18,213 nucleotides of DNA from Flavobacteriales bacterium UBA6165 (GTDB taxonomy: Bacteria; Bacteroidota; Bacteroidia; Flavobacteriales_D; Crocinitomicaceae): positions 1 to 18,213 of the forward strand of contig DIUF01000109.1 in NCBI GenBank assembly GCA_002422285.1, read 5' to 3'. The stretch's first letter is position 1. Each line of letters opens with the position of its first letter. A program made the position numbers and the translations under genes. Shown piece after piece: positions 1-5,230 of the stretch. The notes below the pieces were generated by a model, which did not search any database, had not been told where the DNA came from, and saw only the letters and a program-made list of their open reading frames with translations.

Positions 1-754
1 CCTGCATGTTGATGAACGACTGATTCATACCAATTTCAAAACTGTTCTGAAAGGGGTCTTTGGTGATGATGTTTACCGTTCCTGCGATGGCATTTCCACC
101 GTATAGTACAGAACCGCCACCGCGCACAACTTCAATGCGATCGACCATGTTGGCGGGTAACATTTCCAAACCATAAACGCCAGCCAAAGCCGAAAACACC
201 GGACGGCTGTTGATGAGAATTTGCGAATAAGCGCCATCTAAACCATTCATTCTGAGTTGCGTGAATCCACAATTCTGGCAGTTGTTTTCGAGTCGCAAAC
301 CCGGAGAAAAACTCAGGCCTTCAGCAATACTCAAAGACTGTGTGGCTTCCAAAGTTCTGTTTGAAACACTATGCACAATAACGGGAGCATCATAGCGCGC
401 AACTTCATTTCGAGTAGCAGAAACTACCACATCATTCAAGCGCAATGCATCTTCTTGAAGTTCAAAATTGAGCGAAATGGTTTCCTTGTTTTGGGTATCT
501 ATCGTTTGATAAAGAGTCATATATCCCACAAAACTCACACGAATTTCATGGTTACCTTGTGGAATATCATTGATTTGAAATGCCCCGTTGGCATCTGTAC
601 GAACCCCTTTTTGAAGCGTGGTGAGGTAAATATTCGCGCCAACAATTTTTTCACCATTCGCAGAAACATAACCAGAAATCGTAGTGTTTTGAGCGAAACT
701 GCTGATTGACAAAATCAGCATCAGAATGGTGAAGAGCTTTTTTTCGTTCGACAT
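1..754 (-). CDS. TonB-dependent outer-membrane receptor, N-terminal part (cut by window edge)
   Basis: This is an outer-membrane active-transport receptor driven by TonB; the substrate is unknown, but a metal or metal chelate is likely because a DtxR-type regulator gene is adjacent and a DtxR-like dyad sits in its promoter. The start is ATG at 754-752, read leftward, and the frame stays open for 251 codons to the window edge. Visible in order: a signal peptide (residues 1-21, ending SSFAQ), a carboxypeptidase-regulatory-like beta-sandwich (about 23-100, with VGANIY and VSFVGY), a TonB-box-like stretch DVVVSATR (108-115), and the plug domain with RIEVVRGGGSVLYGGNAIAGT. The plug carries a CQNC motif at 159-162. 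The barrel lies outside the window. The family is certain, the substrate is inference. Confidence 0.93.
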   Translation of the reverse strand, partial: MSNEKKLFTILMLILSISSFAQNTTISGYVSANGEKIVGANIYLTTLQKGVRTDANGAFQINDIPQGNHEIRVSFVGYMTLYQTIDTQNKETISLNFELQEDALRLNDVVVSATRNEVARYDAPVIVHSVSNRTLEATQSLSIAEGLSFSPGLRLENNCQNCGFTQLRMNGLDGAYSQILINSRPVFSALAGVYGLEMLPANMVDRIEVVRGGGSVLYGGNAIAGTVNIITKDPFQNSFEIGMNQSFINMQ

Positions 755-783
755 TTGGATAAATTCTGTACGAGTTTTGTTTG

Positions 784-813
784 CAAAAGTAAATAGTTAG
801 ACTAGACTAACAA
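784..813 (-). promoter_or_regulatory. Bacteroidota-type promoter of the TonB receptor gene
   Basis: Read on the minus strand, TTG (813-811) is followed by a 19-nt spacer and TACTTTTG (791-784). This fits the Bacteroidota sigma consensus TTG-N(17-23)-TAnnTTTG exactly. The receptor ATG follows after 29 nt, and no Shine-Dalgarno site is apparent, as usual in this phylum. Confidence 0.8.
796..811. promoter_or_regulatory. Putative DtxR/MntR-family operator in the promoter spacer
   Basis: The 16-mer GTTAGACTAGACTAAC is an inverted repeat (GTTAG-A-CTAG-A-CTAAC, broken only at the two symmetrical A positions). It fills the spacer between the -33 and -7 elements of the receptor promoter, so a bound repressor would exclude RNA polymerase. 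The half-site TTAG/CTAA resembles DtxR/IdeR/MntR-type operators, and a DtxR-family gene lies divergently adjacent. The site itself is seen; the regulator assignment is inferred. Confidence 0.65.
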
Positions 814-847
814 TTATTTTTGGTTATTTTAACAAAAGTTTTTTCTG

Positions 848-1020
848 AAACCCGAATTATGCATTAGAATTTCGTGATGAGGGTTGAAACGACAATAAAA
901 TAAGCACTTTTGCGAAAGAGGCATAGTAAATACTATGGTGATTGAGCAAAAGTGAAAGAAGTGCCTTATTTTGCAGTCGTTTCAAGCAGTAATAGATTTT
1001 CTAATGCGTAATTCGGGTTA
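848..1020. mobile_element. MITE-like 173-bp hairpin element with 5-bp flanking duplication
   Basis: The ends form a near-perfect inverted repeat of about 21 bp: the left end begins AAACCCGAATTATGCATTAG, and the right end, read on the other strand, begins TAACCCGAATTACGCATTAG. Further inside, GTTGAAACGAC and AAAATAA(G)GCACTT also pair with the other arm, and the centre is the dyad CATAGTA-AA-TACTATG. The element is flanked by TTCTG on both sides (843-847 and 1021-1025), as expected of a target-site duplication. It has no coding capacity. A non-autonomous element mobilised by an unseen transposase is the best reading; a chromosomal hairpin repeat of another kind is possible. Confidence 0.65.
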
Positions 1021-1025
1021 TTCTG

Positions 1026-1033
1026 TAATTTTG
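1026..1033 (+). promoter_or_regulatory. -7 box of the dtxR-family gene
   Basis: TAATTTTG matches the TAnnTTTG consensus and ends only 4 nt before the ATG at 1038, implying a leaderless or almost leaderless transcript. No TTG lies at the expected -33 distance: that position is now occupied by the right end of the hairpin element. The promoter may therefore be weakened or may use a non-consensus -33 region. Confidence 0.55.
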
Positions 1034-1037
1034 TTGC

Positions 1038-1691
1038 ATGAATTCGCTCAACGAGGAGAACTATTTAAAGGCACTTTTGAACTTGTCTCTGGCAGATGGT
1101 GAGGTAAACGTTAAAGATTTATCGAAGCATTTGAATATCAAAATGCCCTCTGTGACTAGCATGATGAAGAAAATGGCTGAAAAAGGCTGGGTTCATTATG
1201 AGAGCTACAAGCCGCTTCGTTTGACTGAACAAGGTAAAAAAGAGGCAGCATTGATTATTCGCAAGCACCGACTCACAGAAATGTTTTTGGTTGAAAAAAT
1301 GGGCTTTCGTTGGGATGAGGTCCACGATATTGCTGAACAAATTGAGCACGTGAAAGCCCCGGAATTTTTCGCCAAAATGGACGAGTTGTTGGAATTTCCA
1401 AAGTTTGATCCACATGGTTCGCCGATTCCAGATAAAAATGGGACTTTGGTTTGGGCCACATGGGTGAAATTGAGTGAATGTGAACCAGGCGATGAGGTGA
1501 AAATTGTTGCAGTCACCAAATCATCAGAGGAATTTCTCAAATTTTTGAACAGCCGCGAAATTGCGCTTGGACTTGAAATGACGATAATTTCTATTGAGCC
1601 GTTTGACAAATCGATGGTCGTGCGTTACAAGAATCACGAAGCTGAAACTTTGAGCGCGACAGTTTGTGAACGGTTGTTGGTGAGTAAGTAG
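1038..1691 (+). CDS. DtxR/MntR-family metal-dependent transcriptional regulator with C-terminal FeoA domain
   Basis: This is a cytoplasmic metal-sensing repressor that binds DNA when loaded with Fe(II) or Mn(II). The 217 residues divide into a winged helix (1-65; recognition-helix region around PSVTSMMKKM), a metal-binding and dimerisation domain (about 66-140; candidate ligands H77, E81, H96, E100, E103, H104), and a FeoA/SH3-like domain (about 143-217; LSECEPGDEV to VCERLLV). Position 8 is Asn where B. subtilis MntR has Asp and corynebacterial DtxR has Met, so metal preference cannot be read from the sequence. It is divergent from a TonB receptor whose promoter contains a DtxR-like dyad, making that receptor the obvious target. 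The start is fixed by the -7 box at 1026-1033 and by the need for the N-terminal helix. Confidence 0.93.
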   Translation: MNSLNEENYLKALLNLSLADGEVNVKDLSKHLNIKMPSVTSMMKKMAEKGWVHYESYKPLRLTEQGKKEAALIIRKHRLTEMFLVEKMGFRWDEVHDIAEQIEHVKAPEFFAKMDELLEFPKFDPHGSPIPDKNGTLVWATWVKLSECEPGDEVKIVAVTKSSEEFLKFLNSREIALGLEMTIISIEPFDKSMVVRYKNHEAETLSATVCERLLVSK

Positions 1692-2030
1692 GGTTTTTTG
1701 GAACGCGTATATCCGATGTTTTTTTGGAACGCAGATGCAAGCAACGCAGATGTTCGCTGATTTTTTATCCGCGAAAATCCGCTCGATCTGCGTTATCAGC
1801 GTTCTATTTTTCGTGAACTATTCCGCCTATCTCGATACAATTCCGACATTCCGCTACCTCGATACATTCTCCGCAAAGCTCCGAACACTCGGTTGGCGTC
1901 TGTCGGAATCACTTCTACCTGCTTCGGCAGACAGGCAATAGGCTAGAATCCATGTTGATCCGCGAAACCACGAAGTAGCAGCGCAGCTAATCTACCTAAT
2001 CTGCGTCATCTGCGTTCTATTTTTTTATCA
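1692..2030. repeat. Cluster of dispersed intergenic repeats, non-coding
   Basis: This spacer holds no credible gene. AACGCAGATG occurs at 1728-1737 and 1743-1752, and its reverse complement CATCTGCGTT at 2007-2016; a related GATCTGCGTT lies near 1785. TTTTTTGGAACGC occurs twice, 26 bp apart (ending 1706 and 1732). The middle part (about 1815-1945) contains two CTCGATACA copies and a small dyad CCTGCTTCGGCAGACAGG at 1918-1935. These motifs look like the short dispersed repeats common in Flavobacteriales intergenic DNA; that comparison is from memory. Confidence 0.6.
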
Positions 2031-2064
2031 TTGTACAACTATTTGTACAATTGTTGTACTTTTG
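2031..2064 (+). promoter_or_regulatory. Promoter and probable autoregulatory operator of the yefM-yoeB operon
   Basis: TTG (2031-2033), a 23-nt spacer and TACTTTTG (2057-2064) form a Bacteroidota promoter. Two perfect 8-bp palindromes TTGTACAA lie at 2031-2038 and 2043-2050, 12 bp apart, and a half-like GTTGTAC follows at 2053-2059, overlapping the -7 box. Paired palindromes over the promoter are typical of autorepression by an antitoxin-toxin complex; binding here is inferred. Confidence 0.65.
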
Positions 2065-2078
2065 TAAAAAACTTGATT

Positions 2079-2330
2079 ATGTTAGTTATCACCTATAGTT
2101 CATTTAGAGCCAAATTGAAGTTGTTTCTTGACGAGGTTGTAGAAAACAGTAAACCACTTTTCATCAAACGTGCCAATGGTGAAGACGTTGTGGTGTTATC
2201 GAAATCAGACTATGAGTCCTTAAATGAAACCATTCATCTCCTAGGTAGTGCCAAAAATGCTGAACGCTTAATGCGCGGCATTGAAGAGTATAAATCGGGC
2301 AAAACCATCGAAAAAGATTTAATTGAATGA
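2079..2330 (+). CDS. yefM: Antitoxin of the Phd/YefM family
   Basis: This 83-residue protein neutralises the YoeB-type RNase encoded immediately downstream and probably represses the operon with it. The N-terminal half (about 1-55: MLVITYSSFRAKL, LDEVVEN, PLFIKRANGEDVVVLSKSDY) is the Phd/YefM DNA-binding fold. The C-terminal tail (LLGSAKNAERLMRGIEEYKSGK) is the toxin-binding region. An in-frame TTG at 2031 would lengthen the protein, but it lies in the -33 element of the promoter, so ATG 2079 is chosen. The stop overlaps the toxin start in an ATGA. Confidence 0.93.
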   Translation: MLVITYSSFRAKLKLFLDEVVENSKPLFIKRANGEDVVVLSKSDYESLNETIHLLGSAKNAERLMRGIEEYKSGKTIEKDLIE

Positions 2331-2581
2331 AGTTACTTTGGCTTAGCGATGCTTGGGACGATTACCTCTATTGGCAACAAACAGATAGAAAAACGCTCAA
2401 GAAAATCAATGAATTAATCAAAGATATTAAGCGTTCGCCTTTTGCAGGAATTGGAAGTCCTGAACCTTTAAAGCACCAACTTTCTGGCTGGTGGTCGCGA
2501 AGAATTAACCTCGAAGACCGTTTGGTTTATCGGGTTGATGACGAGCAGATAGTCATTTTACAGTGCAGGAAGCATTATTGA
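2327..2581 (+). CDS. yoeB: YoeB-type mRNA interferase toxin
   Basis: This is a ribosome-dependent endoribonuclease of the RelE/YoeB superfamily that cleaves mRNA at the ribosomal A site when free of antitoxin. At 84 residues it has the same length as E. coli YoeB and closely resembles it (AWDDYLYWQQTD, KINELIKDIKRSPF, PEPLKHQLSGWWSRRI, C-terminal CRKHY). The residues known to matter in E. coli are all present: E46, R65, H83 and Y84. It therefore appears intact. Translational coupling to yefM through a 4-nt ATGA overlap keeps antitoxin synthesis ahead of toxin. The operon follows a repeat-rich spacer, in keeping with horizontal acquisition. Confidence 0.95.
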   Translation: MKLLWLSDAWDDYLYWQQTDRKTLKKINELIKDIKRSPFAGIGSPEPLKHQLSGWWSRRINLEDRLVYRVDDEQIVILQCRKHY

Positions 2582-2630
2582 GTTTTGAGAAATTATTTCG
2601 ATTTACTCAAAACATTGCAAGTATTATTTA

Positions 2631-2665
2631 GCCAACAGCCAACAGCCAATAGCCAATAGCTTTCT
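2631..2665 (-). repeat. Heptamer tandem array at the 3' end of ldcA
   Basis: Read on the plus strand the units are GCCAACA, GCCAACA, GCCAATA, GCCAATA and a diverged GCTTTCT, whose last base is the last base of the ldcA stop codon. In the direction of ldcA transcription the units read TATTGGC/TGTTGGC. The 49 nt between yoeB and the array show nothing else. Confidence 0.8.
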
Positions 2666-3561
2666 CACCCCTGCCTAAAAACCACCTTCTCCCCAACTTC
2701 CAATTTCGCTATTTCCCCAAAAACCAGCGCTCTGTTGTCATCAATATGTCCGGCGGGAAAATTCATGCAAACTGGAAAACTTCTGTACCACGTCTTTTCT
2801 TTGATGATTTCTTCCAATGTGAAACCAAGTGGGGGATTGGTATCCGAAATGTTTGTCATGCCGCCAACGATAAGTCCTGAGATTTTGTCGAAAACGCCTG
2901 CCAATTCCAAAGAATACAACATGCGGTCAATGGCGTAGAGATATTCCCCGATGTCTTCGATGAACAAAATGGAGCCTCTAAATTCGGGTTGTTTGGGGGT
3001 TCCCATCAAGGCATGAAGTACGGCCAAATTTCCGCCAACCAATTTCCCTGCTGCTGTACCTTTTTTGAAATATTCATTTTCCGCTGGATATTGATAAATC
3101 CGTGGATTTCCCGAAAGAGCATCTACCAAAGAATTCAAGGATTCTTCTGTATTTTCTTTGAAATTCAAGGGCATTGTGGCATGAATACTTGGCAAATCGC
3201 ACGCTTGAATATGGTTATGAAAAAAAGTGATGTCAGAAAACCCGACCAACCACTTGGGTTCGCGAAGAAAGCCCGCCCAGTTTAATTTTTCTAAAATCCG
3301 CACTGAACCATAACCACCTCTTGCACACAAAATCGCTTTGCATTCAGGATCGTCTAAGGCTTCTTGCATATTGGCCATGCGCTCGGCATCTGTTCCTGAA
3401 AGATAATTCCAGCGACCTAAGGTATGTTTCCCAGCGAGTACCCTAAATCCATTTTTCTCCAAGAATTCTTGGGCAAATTCCACAAATTCCGCTTCAATGG
3501 CTTTTGCGGGAGCGATGATGCGGATGAGGTCGTTGGGTTGGAGAAATTGGATGATAGACAT
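2665..3561 (-). CDS. LD-carboxypeptidase, peptidase family S66
   Basis: This enzyme trims the terminal D-alanine from tetrapeptides in murein recycling (LdcA-like), presumably in the cytoplasm since no signal peptide is seen. From the ATG at 3561-3559 it has 298 residues, typical of the family. The Ser-Glu-His triad is readable: S109 in GFSD, E202 in FIEDIGE, and H272 in PAGHIDD; the family motif RGGYGS is at 81-86. An upstream in-frame ATG at 3591 adds ten residues but would place a good -7 box (3567-3574) inside the gene, and the family normally starts a few residues before the IIAPA strand. It lies downstream of the EamA gene but has its own promoter signal. Confidence 0.93.
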   Translation of the reverse strand: MSIIQFLQPNDLIRIIAPAKAIEAEFVEFAQEFLEKNGFRVLAGKHTLGRWNYLSGTDAERMANMQEALDDPECKAILCARGGYGSVRILEKLNWAGFLREPKWLVGFSDITFFHNHIQACDLPSIHATMPLNFKENTEESLNSLVDALSGNPRIYQYPAENEYFKKGTAAGKLVGGNLAVLHALMGTPKQPEFRGSILFIEDIGEYLYAIDRMLYSLELAGVFDKISGLIVGGMTNISDTNPPLGFTLEEIIKEKTWYRSFPVCMNFPAGHIDDNRALVFGEIAKLEVGEKVVFRQG

Positions 3562-3566
3562 GGCAA

Positions 3567-3574
3567 CAAATGTA
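3567..3574 (-). promoter_or_regulatory. -7 box of ldcA
   Basis: On the minus strand TACATTTG matches TAnnTTTG and lies 5 nt before the chosen ATG. No TTG is found at the expected -33 distance, so the assignment is moderate. Confidence 0.45.
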
Positions 3575-3620
3575 TAAAAAAGTATGTTCATTTAGTTTGA
3601 ATAGCGTTTTACTCTATCTG

Positions 3621-4535
3621 TTATTGGTTCATGCTTTTCCTCCTCCCCACCAACCAAACACTAAAAGCAATGACGCCAGCGCAAACAACCTTAACCCATG
3701 TAATGTCTTGCACATAATCTTTCCCCAAAAACGAAAGTAGGAGCCACGCAAAAAATGCTGCAAAAACTGGTTGTGAATAGATATAAGTGCTGGAAACCGT
3801 TGGACTCACATATTTCAGCGCAAAAATGTTGAAGAGATAGGTCAAAAAGGTCACACCGAAAATGACAAATCCGACTTCTGCATAGATTTTAATAGGAATT
3901 GTTGACCATTCGATGAGCTGCATTTCTGACCAAACGGGCGGCCAGGATGAAATAAAAATCAAGCCAAATGTAAACACCATCGTAATCACTGTGATGGGTT
4001 TGTATTTTTGCATCAAGGGTTTGGCCATTACGAGATAGAGTGCATAGGTAGCAGAGTTGATTAACACAAAAACGTCACCACGCATGGAACTCACTCCAAA
4101 TTGAGCCTCGGAGCCATAAGTTATCATAAATACGGCGGCAGCTGCACCTAGAATAACTCCGAAAATCCGTAGAAATGCCAGACGTTCTTTCAATAAAATC
4201 GCTGCTATTATGGTTGCCAAAATCGGATTGGAAGTCATGATGATGGCTGCATTAATGGGCGAAGTCAAATTCAAACCATTGAAAAAGAAAAGTTGGTTTA
4301 AGGTAACACCAAATACTGCGCACAGAGCCATGTACAGCAAATCTCGCCATGCCACACGTTCTCTGTAAAACAAATATACTGCCCAAAATAGAACCGTTGC
4401 TCCCGAAACGCGAATCCATATCAAAGCGTTGGGCAGAATAAATTCCGGCATGATGTCTTTGGCTACAACATAGTTCAATCCGTAAATTAAATTTACAGCA
4501 ATCAGGGCGATATGTGCTTTGAGGAAATTTGTCAT
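3621..4535 (-). CDS. EamA/DMT-family membrane transporter
   Basis: This is an inner-membrane permease of the drug/metabolite transporter superfamily, usually a metabolite or amino-acid exporter; the substrate cannot be told. It has 304 residues and a hydrophobic profile consistent with ten membrane helices in two EamA repeats (about 1-140 and 150-297). The first begins IALIAVNLIYGLNYVVAK; the second repeat contains INSATYALYLVMAKPL. The C-terminus GRRKSMNQ is basic, as expected for a cytoplasmic tail. ATG 4535-4533 follows a heptamer array, and no consensus promoter is visible in the 45 nt to the ArsC-like gene, so the two are probably cotranscribed. Confidence 0.88.
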   Translation of the reverse strand: MTNFLKAHIALIAVNLIYGLNYVVAKDIMPEFILPNALIWIRVSGATVLFWAVYLFYRERVAWRDLLYMALCAVFGVTLNQLFFFNGLNLTSPINAAIIMTSNPILATIIAAILLKERLAFLRIFGVILGAAAAVFMITYGSEAQFGVSSMRGDVFVLINSATYALYLVMAKPLMQKYKPITVITMVFTFGLIFISSWPPVWSEMQLIEWSTIPIKIYAEVGFVIFGVTFLTYLFNIFALKYVSPTVSSTYIYSQPVFAAFFAWLLLSFLGKDYVQDITWVKVVCAGVIAFSVWLVGRRKSMNQ

Positions 4536-4540
4536 TTTTT

Positions 4541-4602
4541 GGCTTCTGGCGGCTGGCGGCTGGCGACTGGTTGCTAGTAGCTAGCGGCTAGTAGCCAGAA
4601 GC
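4541..4602 (-). repeat. Heptamer tandem array closed by an inverted repeat
   Basis: Nine consecutive 7-bp units are visible on the plus strand: GGCTTCT, GGCGGCT twice, GGCGACT, GGTTGCT, AGTAGCT, AGCGGCT, AGTAGCC and the partial AGAAGC. The outer units form a perfect 9-bp inverted repeat, GCTTCTGGC (4542-4550) with GCCAGAAGC (4594-4602), so the transcript could fold into a hairpin. The array runs into the 3' end of the ArsC-like gene and encodes its last residues. Confidence 0.8.
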
Positions 4603-4940
4603 TTTCTAACCTCCTCATCCTTTTTCTTATCATTTCCCACAAAAATCTGCTCGTCATAAACCAAAACAGGTCTTTTCAAGAAGGTATAATCTGTTGGTAA
4701 TAATTTCCCGTAGTCTTCATCAGATTTGATGGTTTCTTTCAATCCTTGCGCGACAAAATTCTGCGAACGCTTGGAAAAGAGCGCTTCGTAGGAACCAGTC
4801 AATCGGTACATTTCTGCAAGATCAGTGGCGGTGTACATGTCTTTTTTGATGTCGATCAATTCCACGTCCGCAGGAAGATTCCAGCCGGACATTAAGCGTT
4901 TGCATGTGGAGCAAGTGGATAGATAGAAGAGTTTTTTCAT
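4581..4940 (-). CDS. ArsC/Spx/YffB-family thioredoxin-fold protein
   Basis: This 119-residue cytoplasmic protein belongs to the arsenate-reductase-like family. Near the N-terminus KKLFYLSTCSTCKR holds the CxxC pair (C10 and C13) at the expected redox position, and FLKRPVLVYDEQIFVG near residue 90 matches the conserved RP-x-hydrophobic segment of the fold. Whether it reduces arsenate or acts as an Spx- or YffB-like factor cannot be decided; no arsenic-resistance genes are nearby. The final residues (LLATSR) are read from the heptamer array, so the natural C-terminus may have been altered by the repeat. Two similar imperfect dyads lie just upstream. It is probably cotranscribed with the EamA gene. 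Confidence 0.85.
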   Translation of the reverse strand: MKKLFYLSTCSTCKRLMSGWNLPADVELIDIKKDMYTATDLAEMYRLTGSYEALFSKRSQNFVAQGLKETIKSDEDYGKLLPTDYTFLKRPVLVYDEQIFVGNDKKKDEEVRKLLATSR

Positions 4941-4960
4941 CTCGAATTTATATTTGAAAG

Positions 4961-5010
4961 TTTCGTAAAATTTGCGAAGCTTTTCTGATTTGTTTCGTAA
5001 TTTCTGCGAA
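4961..5010. promoter_or_regulatory. Twin imperfect dyads upstream of the ArsC-like gene
   Basis: TTTCGTAAAATTTGCGAA (4961-4978) and TTTCGTAATTTCTGCGAA (4993-5010) match at 15 of 18 positions. Each contains TTCG-N9-CGAA, and their starts are 32 bp apart, about three helical turns. This arrangement suggests a repressor or activator site in the promoter region of the ArsC-like gene. No consensus -7 box was found here. Confidence 0.4.
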
Positions 5011-5032
5011 AGTTTAGTAAAGTTCTATTAGT

Positions 5033-5073
5033 CAAAAAAAATCCCTCAATTCAACAATTGAAGTGAGGGATTT
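5033..5073 (-). terminator. Rho-independent terminator of the acyl-CoA dehydrogenase gene
   Basis: AAATCCCTCA (5039-5048) pairs with TGAGGGATTT (5064-5073). After one A/G mismatch, TTCAA (5050-5054) pairs with TTGAA (5058-5062) around a 3-nt loop. On the minus strand the stem runs into a T tract (complement of the A run 5034-5040), so it terminates transcription arriving from the dehydrogenase gene. Confidence 0.85.
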
Positions 5074-5106
5074 AGAGTTATAAAAGCCGTCATTTATTGG
5101 TGCTGT

Positions 5107-5230
5107 TAACTTTGATGAAAAACTTTCAGAGACGAGGCATTTGAGACTTTTGAATCAGGAGTTTACAATTAGTAAATGACTGAGTCAAAATCGAAAATAA
5201 CGAAGTATATGGAAGTTTTAATCAAAGTTA
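5107..5230. repeat. 124-bp imperfect hairpin element, possibly MITE-like
   Basis: TAACTTTGAT (5107-5116) is matched by ATCAAAGTTA (5221-5230), and the following 40-50 bases of the two arms remain alignable (for example AAAAACTT with AAGTTTT, and CTTTTGAATCAG with CTGAGTCAAAAT). The centre has GTTTAC-aatta-GTAAAT. The right end abuts the dehydrogenase stop codon at 5231. No target duplication is evident. It has no coding capacity. Confidence 0.5.

Noticed and set aside
371..709. 112-residue plus-strand open frame
   Set aside because: It is antisense to the TonB receptor coding sequence, whose signal peptide, domains and motifs are unmistakable; the translated sequence resembles nothing I know.
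1735..1941. 68-residue open frame after the regulator gene
   Set aside because: It is composed of intergenic repeat units, has no promoter or start context, and its translation is repeat-derived.
2031..2078. N-terminal extension of YefM from a TTG codon
   Set aside because: The extension contains the whole promoter and the palindromes; the protein from ATG 2079 matches the family start.
3562..3591. Ten-residue N-terminal extension of LdcA
   Set aside because: It would include the -7 box, and family members begin close to the IIAPA strand.
4541..4602. Heptamer array considered as a CRISPR array or a terminator
   Set aside because: The units are 7 bp without spacers, and the outer inverted repeat lacks a T tract on the transcribed strand.
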